Below, in pieces: positions 51,301-62,767 of a stretch of DNA of 64,000 bases. The notes below the pieces were generated by a model that had not been told where the DNA came from, did no database searches, and saw only the letters and a program-made list of their open reading frames with translations. How positions within the stretch are numbered: the first letter of the stretch is position 1; the number at the start of each line of letters is the position of its first letter. The translations under genes were made by a program, and so were the position numbers. The stretch is taken from contig NC_050472.1 of NCBI RefSeq assembly GCF_013373865.1, positions 26,085,138-26,149,137 of the forward strand, read 5' to 3'. This stretch comes from Monomorium pharaonis (taxonomy: Eukaryota > Arthropoda > Insecta > Hymenoptera > Formicidae).

Positions 51301-54300
51301 TGAAAAGATCAGCGGCACGTTTCCGCGCTTTCGGCTCGCGATCCGATTTTCTTCGAACGAGGCGAGCGCGAGCGAAGATCAGCGAGCGCGATTCTCTCGC
51401 ATGGCTGACCGCCGCCTGGCGAGCTCGCATCTGTGAGAGAATCGGGCTTATCAGATCGAGAGAACGGAGAGGCATCCGATTGAAGACACGTGGTGCCGAT
51501 TAATTTTATCGAAACAGTGTCTTTCCGCCGAGCAGGGAGGCCGCTGAAGTCTCATTCGTCGGCTGAACACTCGAGTGCGCATTTACGTCTCAACTGCGCG
51601 ACTCTTATACGATCGAAATAATAAAATTCGCTCGAACAAAAGGAAAAATTGAAGTAAAAATTTATATTGTACTGAAGCAAGGTTCAGTCAAGTCTTAGAT
51701 TTCGACATGAATGTTTCTAATTTAAAAAAAAGAAAGAAAGAAAGAGACAATAAAAAATAAGAGTAGGAAAAGAAAGATCGCAATCGAATAATTTCAGAAA
51801 GAAATACAACAGCAGATTTTAAATGTCAGGGTACATGCTTATACAAGTTGTATCGTGGAAGACATCTGAGGTTTCACATCAATCTAGAATAATTAAACCG
51901 TCGCGCGCCTCCCCTGAGATTTGTCACATTAATGATTTACGCCTGACGGTTCAAAATATTGACGCACAAAGCACAAGAGAAGCAGGCGCAACTCACCGCC
52001 ATAACTTTCCCAGCGTTTTCGACAGCTCGGCGTTGTGTAGCTGAGGGTACTGATCGGCCAGTTTCCGCCTCGCAGCCTGCGCCCATACCATAAACGCGTT
52101 CATGGGCCTCTTGACGTGAGCCGCCCTTTTGTCGCCGGAGCCCCTGCAATTCGAAAACATTATCTTCATTGGAAACGGTACGCCTCTCTATAAAAATTTA
52201 CGCGAGCAACTTTCGATAATACGCCCATTTAATCACTGCAATCGTTGTCGCTGTCATGTGCTCTATATAAGTGGCTCAACATAACTTTAATACACTACGT
52301 GCGTATGAATTTTAAATCTTACAACTCTCACAAAACTAATAAACTTGTATCTCTATTGTTTCCTTAAAAAATTTTGTGAACAAAGACATCTGCAGCAAAA
52401 TCATAAACGTGCCGACTGCAAAACTTAAAACTGATCATATTATTTTGTTTTTCTTATCCATTTTCTGCAAATCATAATTTATTTATGTAGAATATAATAC
52501 TTCTAATTATTAATAATACGTAAGTATTTAGTAATACGTTTAATTAAACTAACAAAAAAAAATTAGATTGAGGTGATCAGTTTTAAATCTTGCAGTCAGT
52601 AATTCATAAAGTTTGGCTGATTTTTTTTTAAATTAAGTTTTAGTTATCCTGAGTTGCGTTAAAATTAAAAGACCATCTTAGCTAATAACTATCTTCTCCA
52701 AATTAAACTTAGTCGTAGATAATCGTGTAGTATGTGCATTCAATCAAAATGTTCCTTTAAACTTTCATGGAATCGCGTGTGAGATCCCCCGTGAAGTCTC
52801 GTTGTTGTATAACTAAAATAAACGCGCATGCGGTGTCAATAGCGACGACGATTTTTCGGATTATAAATAAATGATAAATACAACGTGCGAGAGAAGAATT
52901 TTCTCTTTCTCTTTCGCCTCCTCTCCCCACTGCCCGCTCGTCTACTATCCCGTCGGATAATCTGGTGACTTGCAGAAGAAAATAACCAGAGGCGCGACGG
53001 CGCACGGTACGGTGTGTATACATACACACGCGCGCATACACGCGCGCGCGGCCGTATCGGGTTCTGCTGCTCCGCGCGCGGGCTACCCCCGGGTCATCCT
53101 GGCGAGCGGCGCGGAGCGCGTTTAAAACCGGCCTTAAAATAACACCGTGGCTGCCGACGTGTGACGGGTAGGAATGGACGTATCCCTTTCTTTCCGAGAA
53201 GATGACTTCATAAAACTTTTGCCCCGTCGTCCAGAGCCGGGGATCGACGTGACTGACGTGATTGCCGCGCCGGCAGAAAGAGAGAAAGAGAGAAAGATCC
53301 CGAGCCTTCCTCCCCTCTCTCTCACCCCTCCCCCTGTTTTTCTTTTTACCCTTAATCGAGGATTCTTTAAGGACTTGCGCGCGGCCGCCCGAGCGGACGG
53401 AACGGCCGTGAGGCGCGAAGAACGGATACGGCATACGGTATACGGAGATGATTTACTGTCGGGAATCGTTAGAGAGAGAAGTGGATAAAGGGATAGGCAG
53501 TATACTACTATTCAAAAATACCGTCGAGATTAATTCAAATCGAGATACGAAGGCCCCGGATCGGACATGTAACCGACGATAAATAAATGAAATCAGATCA
53601 GCGCGGATGTTTAAATCGTGTATATATATTTACCGCGCACGAGAGTACAGCCGATTTCCGGCGGGGATTTGCAGACCAGGGGTGAAAGGAAATCGTTCCG
53701 GCGGATTCCGAAAGGAAGCGACAGCCTCGCCTCAGCTGCGGCGCGGCGGCTCGTAAGGGCTGTAATCGGACCTACGCAGCGTCCGTTCGATCCGCGCGGG
53801 GATTACACGCGGGGATAAGCGTGGCGAATACGCGCGTAACGCGGGTGAAAAGGACTCCGGCGCGCGCGTACGTCTCAAGGATTCGAAAGCGGTCCCCGCC
53901 GGTACATTTCGGCCTCTTTGAAATGAGAGGGGCGTTAAATCCGTGTGTAAACCCGCGGAGCCGGTTGGTAATTAGCGTGGGCTCACTAACGAGGGTTTTC
54001 ACGGCGCTCCTCGAGGCGCGCGAGCGCGCGGCACACACGTCGCGCGCGCGCGAGCGTTTTACCTGTATAAACGCAAAAAAAAAAGGACAGGAGAAGAAAA
54101 AAATACGTACGATGCGTGCGACTCCGCGACGTAGGCGTGGTACCGTGCAAAACGCCACGAACGCGCTACCTCTCGCGCGTTCAGCGACAAGAACCGTCGA
54201 GGTATAACTGAAGATTCGAAGATTATTTTACTAAAATTATGATGAATCCCCCGACTGTCATCAAATTTAAAATACTAAGTTCTAAGAAGAAATTTTCTCT

Positions 54301-56666
54301 TTACGAATACATTTCACTTATAATTACTGATATCTAAAGCGCATATTACTATACAATTACTAATATCTAAATACATTTTTACGTTTAACAATCGCGAATT
54401 AATATTGGGATCGCAGCTTCTGCGAGACGCACGAGATATGCTCTATCAATGTGCTCACGGGAGTCCATGGGAATTAAAAAACTGGTCGATTTTATCGGGC
54501 TGTATCGCCGCGGGAATAAACACCGCACCCTTGCATCTAGGCCCCCCCTTTCCCTGAGATAACCCCGTAATTGAGGGTTAGCGATAAGCGCGCGTAACGA
54601 TACGCTTCGTGATTTCTATGGCCCGTCCTCCTCTATGTGATCTAACCGCGTACCTAAGCGTACGCAATCGCGCAATCGCTCTTCCTTCGTCGTTCCGTTG
54701 AATTTTTCCGGCGCCTTATCTTCGATATGCACGTGACAGCCGCGATCTTCCGCGTATTCTTTTTCTACGCAATTTAACGACGATGAAATCATACGCAGAT
54801 CTTCTTCGCCACTGAAATCGTCATTCCATTTCCCAATACCAATTAAATGGGGAAATTTTAAAGCTTAATTCTAATGTGTTTAAAAAAAAGTGCGTTACTT
54901 TAACATAAATACATTTTTTGCTTCAAAGCCGAATTAAGATACATTCGAAGTGTCGATAAACAAAAAGAAAGAGTTTAGTAATTAAACTTTGATGAAATAA
55001 TTCTAATTAATTTTAATCAATACAACCAAATTTAGTAACATTTAGTAATTATATTAATAATAGTAATCAAATACTTGATTATATTTAACTGAACATTTAA
55101 TTGAAATTGTTTCTCCAAAGCTTAACCGTCATTTAAATTTAATTATCATTACCAAATTCTTTTTTCAATGTAGACTTCGATAAGATATTTTTCAGATTGA
55201 GAATTATTTTTTCATCTAATCAATATATTCTTTTTGCAAGAGCAATTACAATCGCAATTAGAAATCAATCGTGATATCAGCTGCCATTACGGCGGCGGAT
55301 CGGAAAGCGCGTTGCACAATTTTCCGCGTATCGAGGTCGCGCTCGCGATTTTATCGACTTCGCCAACGATCTAATGATTTTTCATCGGCGAGCATCGAAT
55401 GACGCGCCGAGGACACCGCTGGCGATGACTCGCGACCCTAAAGTGAAGAGACAGTGTTTCATTTTCCCTTTTTCCCTTGCTCTTTCCCCTTTTTTCCCTT
55501 GTCTTTCTTTCGGGTCGTTATCAACTATGGGTCGCTATTTTAAGACCGCCTGTAGCTTCCCACGATCGAGGAGGCAAGCGGCCGTGCGGGACGCGGCGAT
55601 CGGGTATTAATTAGCCAATTTGCGTTAATTGGCGACCGAGGACATTTTTCCGCGAGACGCGCGTTTCCCAGGCCGGGGAAACGAGTGCGTCATAATTGAG
55701 TTAGCGTTACGTATTTTTTTAAGGCCGCGCCGCGCGCTTCCTCGCCCTCTTCTTCTCGCCCCGACGGACGGCTCCGTCGCGCTTGTTCCTCCTTCTCTCC
55801 CTTTCTCTCCTCCGGGTTTTTTTCCCCTCCCCCTCGCGCGAGTTAAGACCACATGCGTGTGTGTCTACGTTAACGCGTCGCTAATACGACTCGCGATCAA
55901 AACGCTTCGCGAAAACATCGATCGCCAAATATCGAGGAAGCCAAAAAAAAAAGAAAAAAAAAGGAAATATCCCGTGGAATCGTGTTTCAACGTATTTCGG
56001 CAATTCATTAACATTATTCTGTTTCTAAACAAAAAAAAATTAAACATTGAAATGAAATGTCAACGTGAGAAATGCATACAGGATATTTTATTCGACACAT
56101 AACATTATGTAATAACTTTGCGTAAACATCGACGATGTCAATTTTTCTTAGTCCTTTTGTTTCGTTAAATTTCTTCGCGAATGTATCTCTTATCCTCTTC
56201 AAACGCCACAATCAAAGAGTAGAACACGATTGACGAACCCTGCGGGCAAATGTTTATAACTTACCTTTCATCCTTTTCTAGTTCTAACAATTAGGAAAAG
56301 ATGAAGGATAAATTAGATTGAGGTTGAAGCTGAATCTAAACATTCAACACGCAGAAAACGATGAAACGACGTCCTGTCCAGCAAGAATAAGAAAACAGCA
56401 CGTGAGTCTGCCACACGATACACTTACTTGGTAGCAACGGGTACCAGGGTCCAGTCGTATCCTTGGAGAACCTTGGCGACGGCGGCGCTGATCCCCTCGC
56501 CGCCATTCGCGGCCACCGTCGCGGCGGCGGCGACCGCCGCCGCCGCCGCCGTTGCCGACGCTTTTCCGTTACCACTGATGCTGTTATTGTTATTATTATT
56601 ATTGTTTCCGCCCGCCGGCGAAATCGACGCGCCGCTGCTCTCCGGCTTGACGTCGTTCATCTTCAT
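45113..56666 (-). CDS. SoxE: SoxE-group HMG-box transcription factor, five coding exons (whole gene)
   Basis: Sequence-specific nuclear transcription factor that binds and bends AACAAT-type sites; SoxE proteins (Sox8/9/10 in vertebrates, Sox100B in Drosophila) act in gonad, gut and neural or glial development. Coding exons on the minus strand are 56666-56428, 52143-51997, 46794-46458, 46058-45745 and 45380-45113. They join in frame across four GT-AG introns into 434 residues ending at TAG. Visible in order: Asn run (21-28), Ala-rich stretch (about 38-53), SoxE dimerisation-type region ending GYDWTLVP (59-76), HMG box (about 89-165) with RPMNAFMVWAQAARRKLADQ and the HPDYKYQPRRR tail, a Ser/Pro-rich linker with SPPTPPTTP, an acidic segment with ELDQYLPP (316-323), and a C-terminus ending ETWPNYM. 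The intron inside the HMG box is typical of SoxE genes. Drosophila Sox100B is somewhat longer. Assignment to SoxE is firm; hymenopterans may carry two SoxE copies and I cannot say which this is. Confidence 0.96.
45381..45744 (-). other. SoxE intron 4
   Basis: A 364-base intron with donor GTAAGG and acceptor TTTCCAG. Apart from a pyrimidine/purine run near 45667-45680, nothing stands out. Confidence 0.88.
45745..46058 (-). CDS. SoxE: SoxE coding exon 4 (acidic and Gln-rich activation region)
   Basis: A 314-base exon encoding residues 242-345 plus two bases of Arg346. The acceptor is gattcgcag (AG at 46060-46059) with a poor polypyrimidine tract; the donor is AACAG|GTAAGG at 45744. It contains the acidic ELDQYLPP, closely resembling the EFDQYLPP activation motif of vertebrate SOX9. 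The phase fits exon 3 exactly (phase 0). An ATG-led open frame starts just upstream of the acceptor, but it is only intron sequence read through. Confidence 0.9.
46059..46457 (-). other. SoxE intron 3
   Basis: A 399-base AT-rich intron between exons 3 and 4, with weak donor GTAGCT and acceptor TTCGCAG. I see no other element in it. Confidence 0.85.
46458..46794 (-). CDS. SoxE: SoxE coding exon 3 (end of HMG box and Ser/Pro linker)
   Basis: A 337-base exon. The acceptor is acacacacag (AG at 46796-46795); the first G completes Arg129. It encodes residues 130-241, starting LLSDNDKKPFIEEADRLR and running through HPDYKYQPRRRK, the HMG tail with its nuclear-localisation-type basic cluster. A linker rich in Ser, Pro and Thr follows, with SPPTPPTTP, which matches the PPTPPTTP motif of SoxE proteins. 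The donor is CAG|GTAGCT, weaker than the others; reading through it would give about 16 unrelated residues before a stop, so a read-through or alternative end is possible. Confidence 0.93.
46795..51996 (-). other. SoxE intron 2 (inside HMG box), about 5.2 kb
   Basis: This intron splits the HMG box at Arg129, the position expected for SoxE genes. It begins with GTGAGT and ends in a CA-rich run followed by AG. It mixes CpG-rich islands (about 46980-47350, 48490-48780, 49350-50350 and 51280-51600) with AT-rich DNA (about 49010-49300 and 51600-51800). A pair of inverted CACGTG E-boxes sits at 50621-50658. Open frames here are GC-rich noise. Long first introns of developmental transcription factors commonly hold enhancers; none is proven here. 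Confidence 0.88.
50621..50658. promoter_or_regulatory. Inverted pair of CACGTG E-boxes (SoxE intron 2)
   Basis: Arms CTTGTACCACGTG (50621-50633) and CACGTGGTACGAG (50646-50658) are inverted with a single mismatch around a 12-base loop. Each arm contains the palindromic E-box CACGTG bound by bHLH factors such as Myc/Max or Clock/Cycle. A second small inverted repeat, ACACAC/GTGTGT, lies 60 bases upstream (50546-50563). Confidence 0.5.
51997..52143 (-). CDS. SoxE: SoxE coding exon 2 (first two thirds of HMG box)
   Basis: A 147-base exon bounded by acceptor ttgcag (AG at 52145-52144) and donor GTGAGT (51996-51991). Its first G completes Lys80; it then encodes residues 81-128 and leaves CG of Arg129. 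The translation holds HVKRPMNAFMVWAQAARRKL and HNAELSKTLGKLW, almost identical to vertebrate SOX9 in this region. Open frames in other phases here are shadows. Confidence 0.97.
52144..56427 (-). other. SoxE intron 1, about 4.3 kb
   Basis: Between exon 1 and exon 2, with donor GTAAGTG and acceptor TTGCAG. The segment 52850-54200 is strongly CpG-rich with alternating CG and CA/TG runs (53015-53055 and 54015-54055). 54230-55250 is AT-rich and includes one copy of a dispersed repeat (55052-55122). 55450-55850 is pyrimidine-rich. No credible coding sequence is present; the 225-codon minus-strand frame at 52757-53434 is low-complexity. Confidence 0.85.
55052..55122 (-). repeat. Dispersed AT-rich repeat, copy B (in SoxE intron 1)
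   Basis: The reverse complement aligns with 42468-42546: AGCTTTGGA, then AATTAAATGTT, then ATTAATA, with scattered differences. Opposite orientation and different context argue for transposition rather than local duplication. Confidence 0.5.
56428..56666 (-). CDS. SoxE: SoxE coding exon 1 (N-terminus and dimerisation region)
   Basis: Encodes residues 1-79 plus two bases of codon 80. The start is taken at the first ATG (56666); a second in-frame ATG lies two codons on (MKM), so either could be used. The exon ends ACC AA followed by the strong donor GTAAGTG at 56427-56421. It carries eight Asn codons, an Ala-rich run coded by GCC/GCG repeats and the diagnostic GYDWTLVP that precedes the HMG box in SoxE proteins. 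The translation in this frame stops two codons past the donor, supporting the splice. Confidence 0.92.
56516..56552. repeat. GCC/GCG trinucleotide-rich run coding the Ala tract of SoxE
   Basis: On the minus strand this codes the Ala/Val-rich stretch of exon 1; with the adjacent AAT run (56586-56609) it makes length variation of the N-terminus likely. Confidence 0.75.
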
Positions 56667-58110
56667 CCCCTTCGTGCGTCACGCGAACAACGAGTGAAGC
56701 CGCCGGGGGTTGCGATCGCACGGCCGATCGGTACAGTCCTTGTCGATTTATCGCGCGCGACACGTGGCAGGCGCACGTCTCATCTCGTCTCTCAGCGAGA
56801 AGGAGTCTCTCATCGATCGGCTTGTCATCACTCGCGATATCGCCGCCACCTTTGTTATCGCCTTATCATCGCGTCGAGCGGCCGTCGCTTCCTTTTCCCC
56901 CGCGATTCTCCGGTAAGTCGACGATGTGTTTTGTCAGCTGTCGATCTCCTCCGGGGCCACCCTCCTCCTCCTCCTCCTCCTCCTCCGAGCAAATTTACGT
57001 CTCGATCGACGATTGCGTCGTGCGTTCGCGGGCGATCGACTCGCGACACCGCGTATCGCTCGTGCGTGCACGCACGCGTTCCTTTATCTCTCCGCGTCGG
57101 CCACTCTCCTCTTTTTTTGCTCGTCGCAGTTCGCCGAACTCCGTCGCTTCTTATCTACGCCGCTCTTCTTTGTCCGGTCTCTCGAGAGTTCCCTTTCTCC
57201 GAGAGATCGGAGCTGCGTATCGCGCGAAACGAAATCACGATCGATAGTTTTCCTCGATCTGTCGGTCCTCTTACTATATTCTTCCTCGTGGAGATCGTTG
57301 CACCTCGGTTCGACGAATTCTCGAGTCGCTCGAGTCAGACAGCACGTGCACGTCGACGAACACTGACGTTTAAGCGGAAATTCTTGTAGCGTTGCAGTTT
57401 TTAAACGTGTACTCGTATCCCTCGAAAGGAGGCGCGTTCAAGTAACGTTACATCACTAGAATTAGAACTGAAAGCGGAAGAGTTTTTTCCACGAGGGAAG
57501 TCCACGATTTATCGGGTAAACGTTAAACACGCACCAGCCGCCAGGAGGTCCAGGTGGTCCGCCAGGCTATGGCTACTTCGCACCTCTCAGAGATTCTTCC
57601 GCGTGCTCGAATCCGCCGACATTTCACACATCGATACCGGGAGAACTCCGGGCAACGGGGCTCGCGTCCGCGCGATTATTAACTCGCGGTGAATTCGCGC
57701 CGAGAGTTAGAGCTCTCGGGGTTTCCGGGCGGGTCGCTTGTCGCGCGATCGGCGCTCGAGTGAGGTGGTTGCATCGCCTCGGGGCAGTTTCCACCACGAG
57801 GCCTAACATCCTTCGCTCGGCTCGGCCGGCTCGTTTTGGGGGCGGGGCGAAAGCCAGCGCGCTGGTAACACTTGTTGCTCGCTCCGTCAAGTCCCGGCGA
57901 CCGCGTCGCGTGCACCGGGAGGGAGACGTCGACGGCGGCGGCGGCGGCGGCGGCGGTGGAACTGTGGAAGTGGCCGGGATATCACGCGGGTGGAAGCGAG
58001 ACGAGGAGAGGCACGAGGCATTCGCTCCGCGTATCTCGCGACCGTCGTGCTTCTCGGCCGGCCTCGTCGTCGCCTCGACGAGGAACGCGGCCAAATAAGG
58101 CGGCACCCGC
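56667..58110 (-). promoter_or_regulatory. SoxE: CpG-rich SoxE 5' UTR and promoter region (inferred)
   Basis: Immediately upstream of the SoxE start codon the DNA is very CpG-rich up to about 58100 and includes runs of CTC (56961-56987) and GGC (57930-57957). Reading the minus strand, a TCAGTT initiator-like match occurs near 57462-57467 and TCAGTG near 57363-57368, but I see no TATA box or convincing downstream element, so the start site cannot be fixed. The 308-codon plus-strand frame across 56463-57389 is antisense GC-rich noise. Confidence 0.35.
57930..57957. repeat. GGC trinucleotide repeat
   Basis: About nine GGC units within the CpG-rich region upstream of SoxE. Confidence 0.9.
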
Positions 58111-59493
58111 GAGGCCGTTATATTTTTTTGTCGCTTCTTCGTATTGTAGTACACCGTCAATGGAAAGATGCCACGCTATCATAATCAAAACGTACGAGCA
58201 GAAGCGAGCGGGAGGACTATGTGTGTGCAATCACGATTCCCTCACCCTTGTACATTTGTAGACCAACGATCAATCATTACGATAAGTTTGCCTTTAATTA
58301 ATAGTAATTATAAATGAATTGCTAATTAGTTGATCGACGGATCCCTCGAGGGCTCCTAAAATTACGTTCATCGAATCAATTCTCAAATACTTTGAAATAA
58401 CAAGTAAAAGCTCTTTCATGTATGACCGTGTAATAAAAATCAGTAGTTAAATCTATGATCTAAGCAGACACATTTTTTTCCTGCGAAATAGAGGCTCGAA
58501 AGTACTAAATAAACATACACTTGTGGTTCAATTTCCTTTTTTCGATCTAATTATTCAGTACAAGTTTTATTTTCTGTTTGAAAATTGTTTTTTTCTTCGA
58601 AGATTATATTACTTTATTCATGAAGCACCGTTAAGAATTGAAAACAAAGAATGCGGATACCATCTCGTTGGCGAAAGAAAAGGTGTCCTGCGACAATGTT
58701 GCATCATCTGTCTGCTATTCTAGCATTTTTTCACGCGGGAGACCACTCTCACTGACCGACAATCAGACATTAATAATATCACGATCTCCCTTCCCACCCC
58801 TCTCTCTCTCTCTCTCTTTCTGTTTCTGTCTCCGTCTCTTTCTCTCTCTCTGTTCTCGAATAGATCATCATCTCCCCTCCCTCGTGATACCGCGTTTCCC
58901 TTCTCCTTCAAGCGCAAGTCGGAGATCGCCGGTCATTCCATTTATATTTCGGTGTTCTTTGCTGACAAGAGTTTCCATGGCTACGATATCCTCCGGGAGG
59001 ATGGGACCAATCGTGTTTCTGCTCGCTCCACCTATCTCCTCTCTCTCGCCTCTTCTCTCTCCCTCTTCTTCTTTCCCTCCTTCCCTCTCGTTCCCTCTCC
59101 TTCCCCCTTTTCTGTTCTTCAGTTCTCGCGGCCGTTCCTGGTCGCGATCGTCTCCGTTCCTCCGACGTGGTGCCGTCGATTGGTCCGGCGGTCGGCTGCA
59201 ATTATGACGTCGCGTGGAGGAGAGTACGTTCTGCATCAAGACCGGTTGCATTCATGATTGCATGCTGCACTCATCGGTCGACCCTCGTGTCGACTGGGCA
59301 TTTGCGCTTTATTACGTTCGGCAAAGAAAAAAAAAACAAAAGTTTCAACGCAAAGACTAGATATAGTTTATAGTTTGAGAAAATATCGCTTTCGATGTCG
59401 CTTCGTACTTACGAATCTGGCGAATAGATTTTATCACTCGTATTTTTACATTAAATCCTTTTTCTGTCACACGAAAAAAATAAAAAAGAAAGG

Positions 59494-59494
<1 letters not shown>

Positions 59495-59533
<39 letters not shown>
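59495..59533. repeat. GA microsatellite
   Basis: (GA)n with AAA interruptions. Confidence 0.9.
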
Positions 59534-59537
<4 letters not shown>

Positions 59538-62500
59538 ACAAAAGAAAATAGCAATTTGTAAATTTTATAGAAAGAGATTACGACATTACTAAATTAATAA
59601 AGTTCTAATACAGGATTAGGAAAAAATTTCACTTTTAATGAAATTTAATCACTTTTGTGAATTATTTATAAGTTTTTCGTAATCATTCCGTTTTTATAAA
59701 ATATAGATACCCTGTTATTTAAATGTTATTAAATTTATTTAAAATAGGATTATTTAATTAATTAATTACACTATTATTAATTACAAATACATAAGTAAGT
59801 TGCATAACGTCTCTTGAACAGGTTACTTTTATTACTTATAACCAATATAATGGCGTATAATGGAGTCTTCTTCAATATTTGTCAATTGCGTTTACATCTT
59901 CTAACACATAAATCTTGACGCGTATTAGTATGCTCAGGCAAGTGTCTCTGGAACGCAGCTCAAGTCATTAATCAAGTCGGTTGTAATTAACGATTTCGTA
60001 AGCGCCAGTCCGGGAAGCCTGAGCGAATTAATTAGAAAGCAATAGGAATCGACTGAGTTTCACAATGAAAATTAAGCACAGCAATTTGCCTAACGAGATA
60101 GATTTACAGATAAGGAAAATAAAGCTCCTAGCGATCAATTTTCAGAAACAATGAGAGATAAAATTTCTATCTTATTTTATTTTGTAAGAAAAATATATTT
60201 CTTTCTTACTAGCGATTAATTAAAAAGATAATTTCTATGGGCTTTCGTAAGTTTTTCGTGTATATTTCGTTATAATTCCACACTGTAGAATTAAATACAC
60301 TTCAAGACTTTGTACTTATGTTAGCTGGGAATTTTCATGTGTCATACAGTAGATTGAAGGCAGAGTTTCTGGATATTTGCGATGTTACAGATACTTATGA
60401 ATTAGATTATAGGAAAAAGTTTGAGTTTTTTTGTCATAATTCTACATTCTTAAATTGCAAATTTTCTAACGATCACACGTAATGAAGACTATTTGATCTC
60501 TAATTTGTAAGTAGTCAAAATACACATATCTGAGCCACTGAAATCTCATTCTGGAAATATAGAGGACATTCCAAGCGAGAGTAATCGACGGTTACTTTGT
60601 CTCAGCGAGAGACTTATGTATCTTTGTATTCAGTCAAATCACGACAAATGCATTGTTAAATTCAAAGGCGATGGCGCTTTAATTGTTATTTCTTCGTAGT
60701 TGGAGGTTTCGAGTAAGGCTTACGTCGTTTTTGCGAAAATAATTCGATCGCGGCCCGAGAAAAATCGGGATACGTCCGCGCGTGTTTGCCGACACGCGTA
60801 CACCCGTACACGTGTAGCTATCGGCCTCATGTACTACGCAATGACGTTGCCTGGACGCGATGATGACGGCGCAGAATGTCTCGAGGCTCATGTCTCCGTT
60901 GGGGGTCCGTGCGCAAGTCGCCGGTGCTCGCCACCCGGGGGGCTACATGTGTCGGGTTCCCGGCTCCATCGATCCCCCGTCCCCCGCCCACGGGATCCTT
61001 TCAAGTGCCCGACAGCACGTCGTCCCGACCCCCAGGAATTGCTGGAATTATTTATCGATCAAAAACATATATAATATGTACAAAGTAAAAAAAAATAAAA
61101 GAAAACATATCTAGAGTGATGACAGACTAAAATTAAAAAATCATCAGGATTCGTTATTCGCTTTATAGGTTTTTTAATCAATTATCAACCCGGGAACACG
61201 TCTACTTAAAAATTATATTCTTAAATATTTAAAAAATAGCCGGGTATGTACCTTTTATTGCCTATCATTCTTAGATATGTAAGCACGTGTAATAAAAATT
61301 AATATTTAACAGCTAAATATTTGGGCTTAAAGAAAAATTGAAACAATTTATTCAGATCCATATAATTTTTTACTTTTTTATTTCTTGGAAAATACAAGAG
61401 TGCTTTACTCTTATATCCTTTGTTATTGCGCTCGATTCTCTCTTGCGCAAGATTGTATATTTTTTAATCACATCTTGTAAGGGATAAATCCTTTCTCTTT
61501 ATTAAATTCTTGTTTTATTACCATACTATCTAGAGAAAGGGAGATATTTGGTTCTTCTAATTTCATGTTCTTCTTTATTTAGATGCCAACGTAGCTTCTC
61601 GATTATTCAAAGAGGATGTAATAATCGCCTCGAAATAAAGAGACACGAACGACGAAGCGGGATGTTTCCCCGGGTGGAAATGCCGAGGCTGCGCCTCGGG
61701 AGAGAGAAGGAGAAACGAATTCCCGCTTACGTACATAACCGGGGAAAGGCGCATATTGACGCCACGTGCGCGCGCGCCCGGGATGTTTATCCCGGCAAGA
61801 GCAAAATTCCGGCTTCGTGAAATCAATATTATTGTTCCCGCCAGGCTAAATTTGCATTGCCGGCGCGTCGCGCGGCCCGGTGCATAATACGGGCGCGCGC
61901 CCGGACAGACGTTTCGAGGGTGCGCGGACGAGCGAGTTGTCTCGGGCGCGAAAATCGACGGGGAGCGTTAATTCGTCTCACGTCGGTCCCAATTCGAATC
62001 AGCTCTATTTATTCTATATAACTTTGTTTTACGGCAACGAACTTATAGGTAAATCACTGGGAACATATGTAACGCTTTATTATAGTGTTCCTGACGTTTC
62101 AAAGAAAAGAATAATCAGTACTAGAGTTAATTATTATATTCACCCATTATGTAATTTATGTTTCTGCGTTTATCTATCAATAAGTAAATTATTAGCCATC
62201 AAAACTTGTTGCAAAACAGTTGCAATCGATGTCTGTATCAGCTAAAACAGAAAATGTAAAAGAGACATTTACATTCTTAATCTCTTCCAAATTTCCGATC
62301 GATTTATCGCAAACGAATCATCGCTCGATTATCCCTCATCTTTATCGAAAAGCATGTTGCAGGTTTTTTTAATTGGCGCACCAGTTTCCATCCCGCGTTT
62401 CAACACAGACCATTCATATTTGCGCACAATTGCGAAAGATCGGAATAGATCAGGACGCTCTACGCTGGAGCATGCGGACAGGAATGTCGTAATCTTTAAT

Positions 62501-62739
62501 CCACGAGGAACGCGCGTTGACTCGCGTGCGTTCACGCGCCGGTGGCAGCGCGCGCGAGTTAATCCCGCAAAGTGCGAGAGCAAGAGATCCTCCTCTTTGA
62601 TCTCACCACAAAAGCCGCCACACGGCATTGACCGTGGTTTATATACGCCCAGTGTTTTGTATGAGCCACTGTATTTGCTAGCTCACTCATTCATTAAATT
62701 CGTTGTATAATTAGGCCTCGTCTTTCGCGCGCGTACGCC

Positions 62740-62767
62740 GGACGACGACGACGACGACGACAACGAC
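62740..62767. repeat. GAC microsatellite
   Basis: About eight GAC units with a final interruption. Confidence 0.88.

Noticed and set aside
52757..53434. 225-codon minus-strand open frame
   Set aside because: Lies in SoxE intron 1 in CpG-rich low-complexity DNA; no recognisable domain and no splice logic joining it to the SoxE exons.
56463..57389. 308-codon plus-strand open frame
   Set aside because: Antisense to SoxE exon 1 and its 5' region; Arg/Ser-rich product from CpG-rich repeats, with several overlapping open frames in the same DNA.
58638..59207. 189-codon plus-strand Ser/Pro/Leu-rich frame
   Set aside because: Produced by a pyrimidine-rich stretch; the opposite strand is also open.
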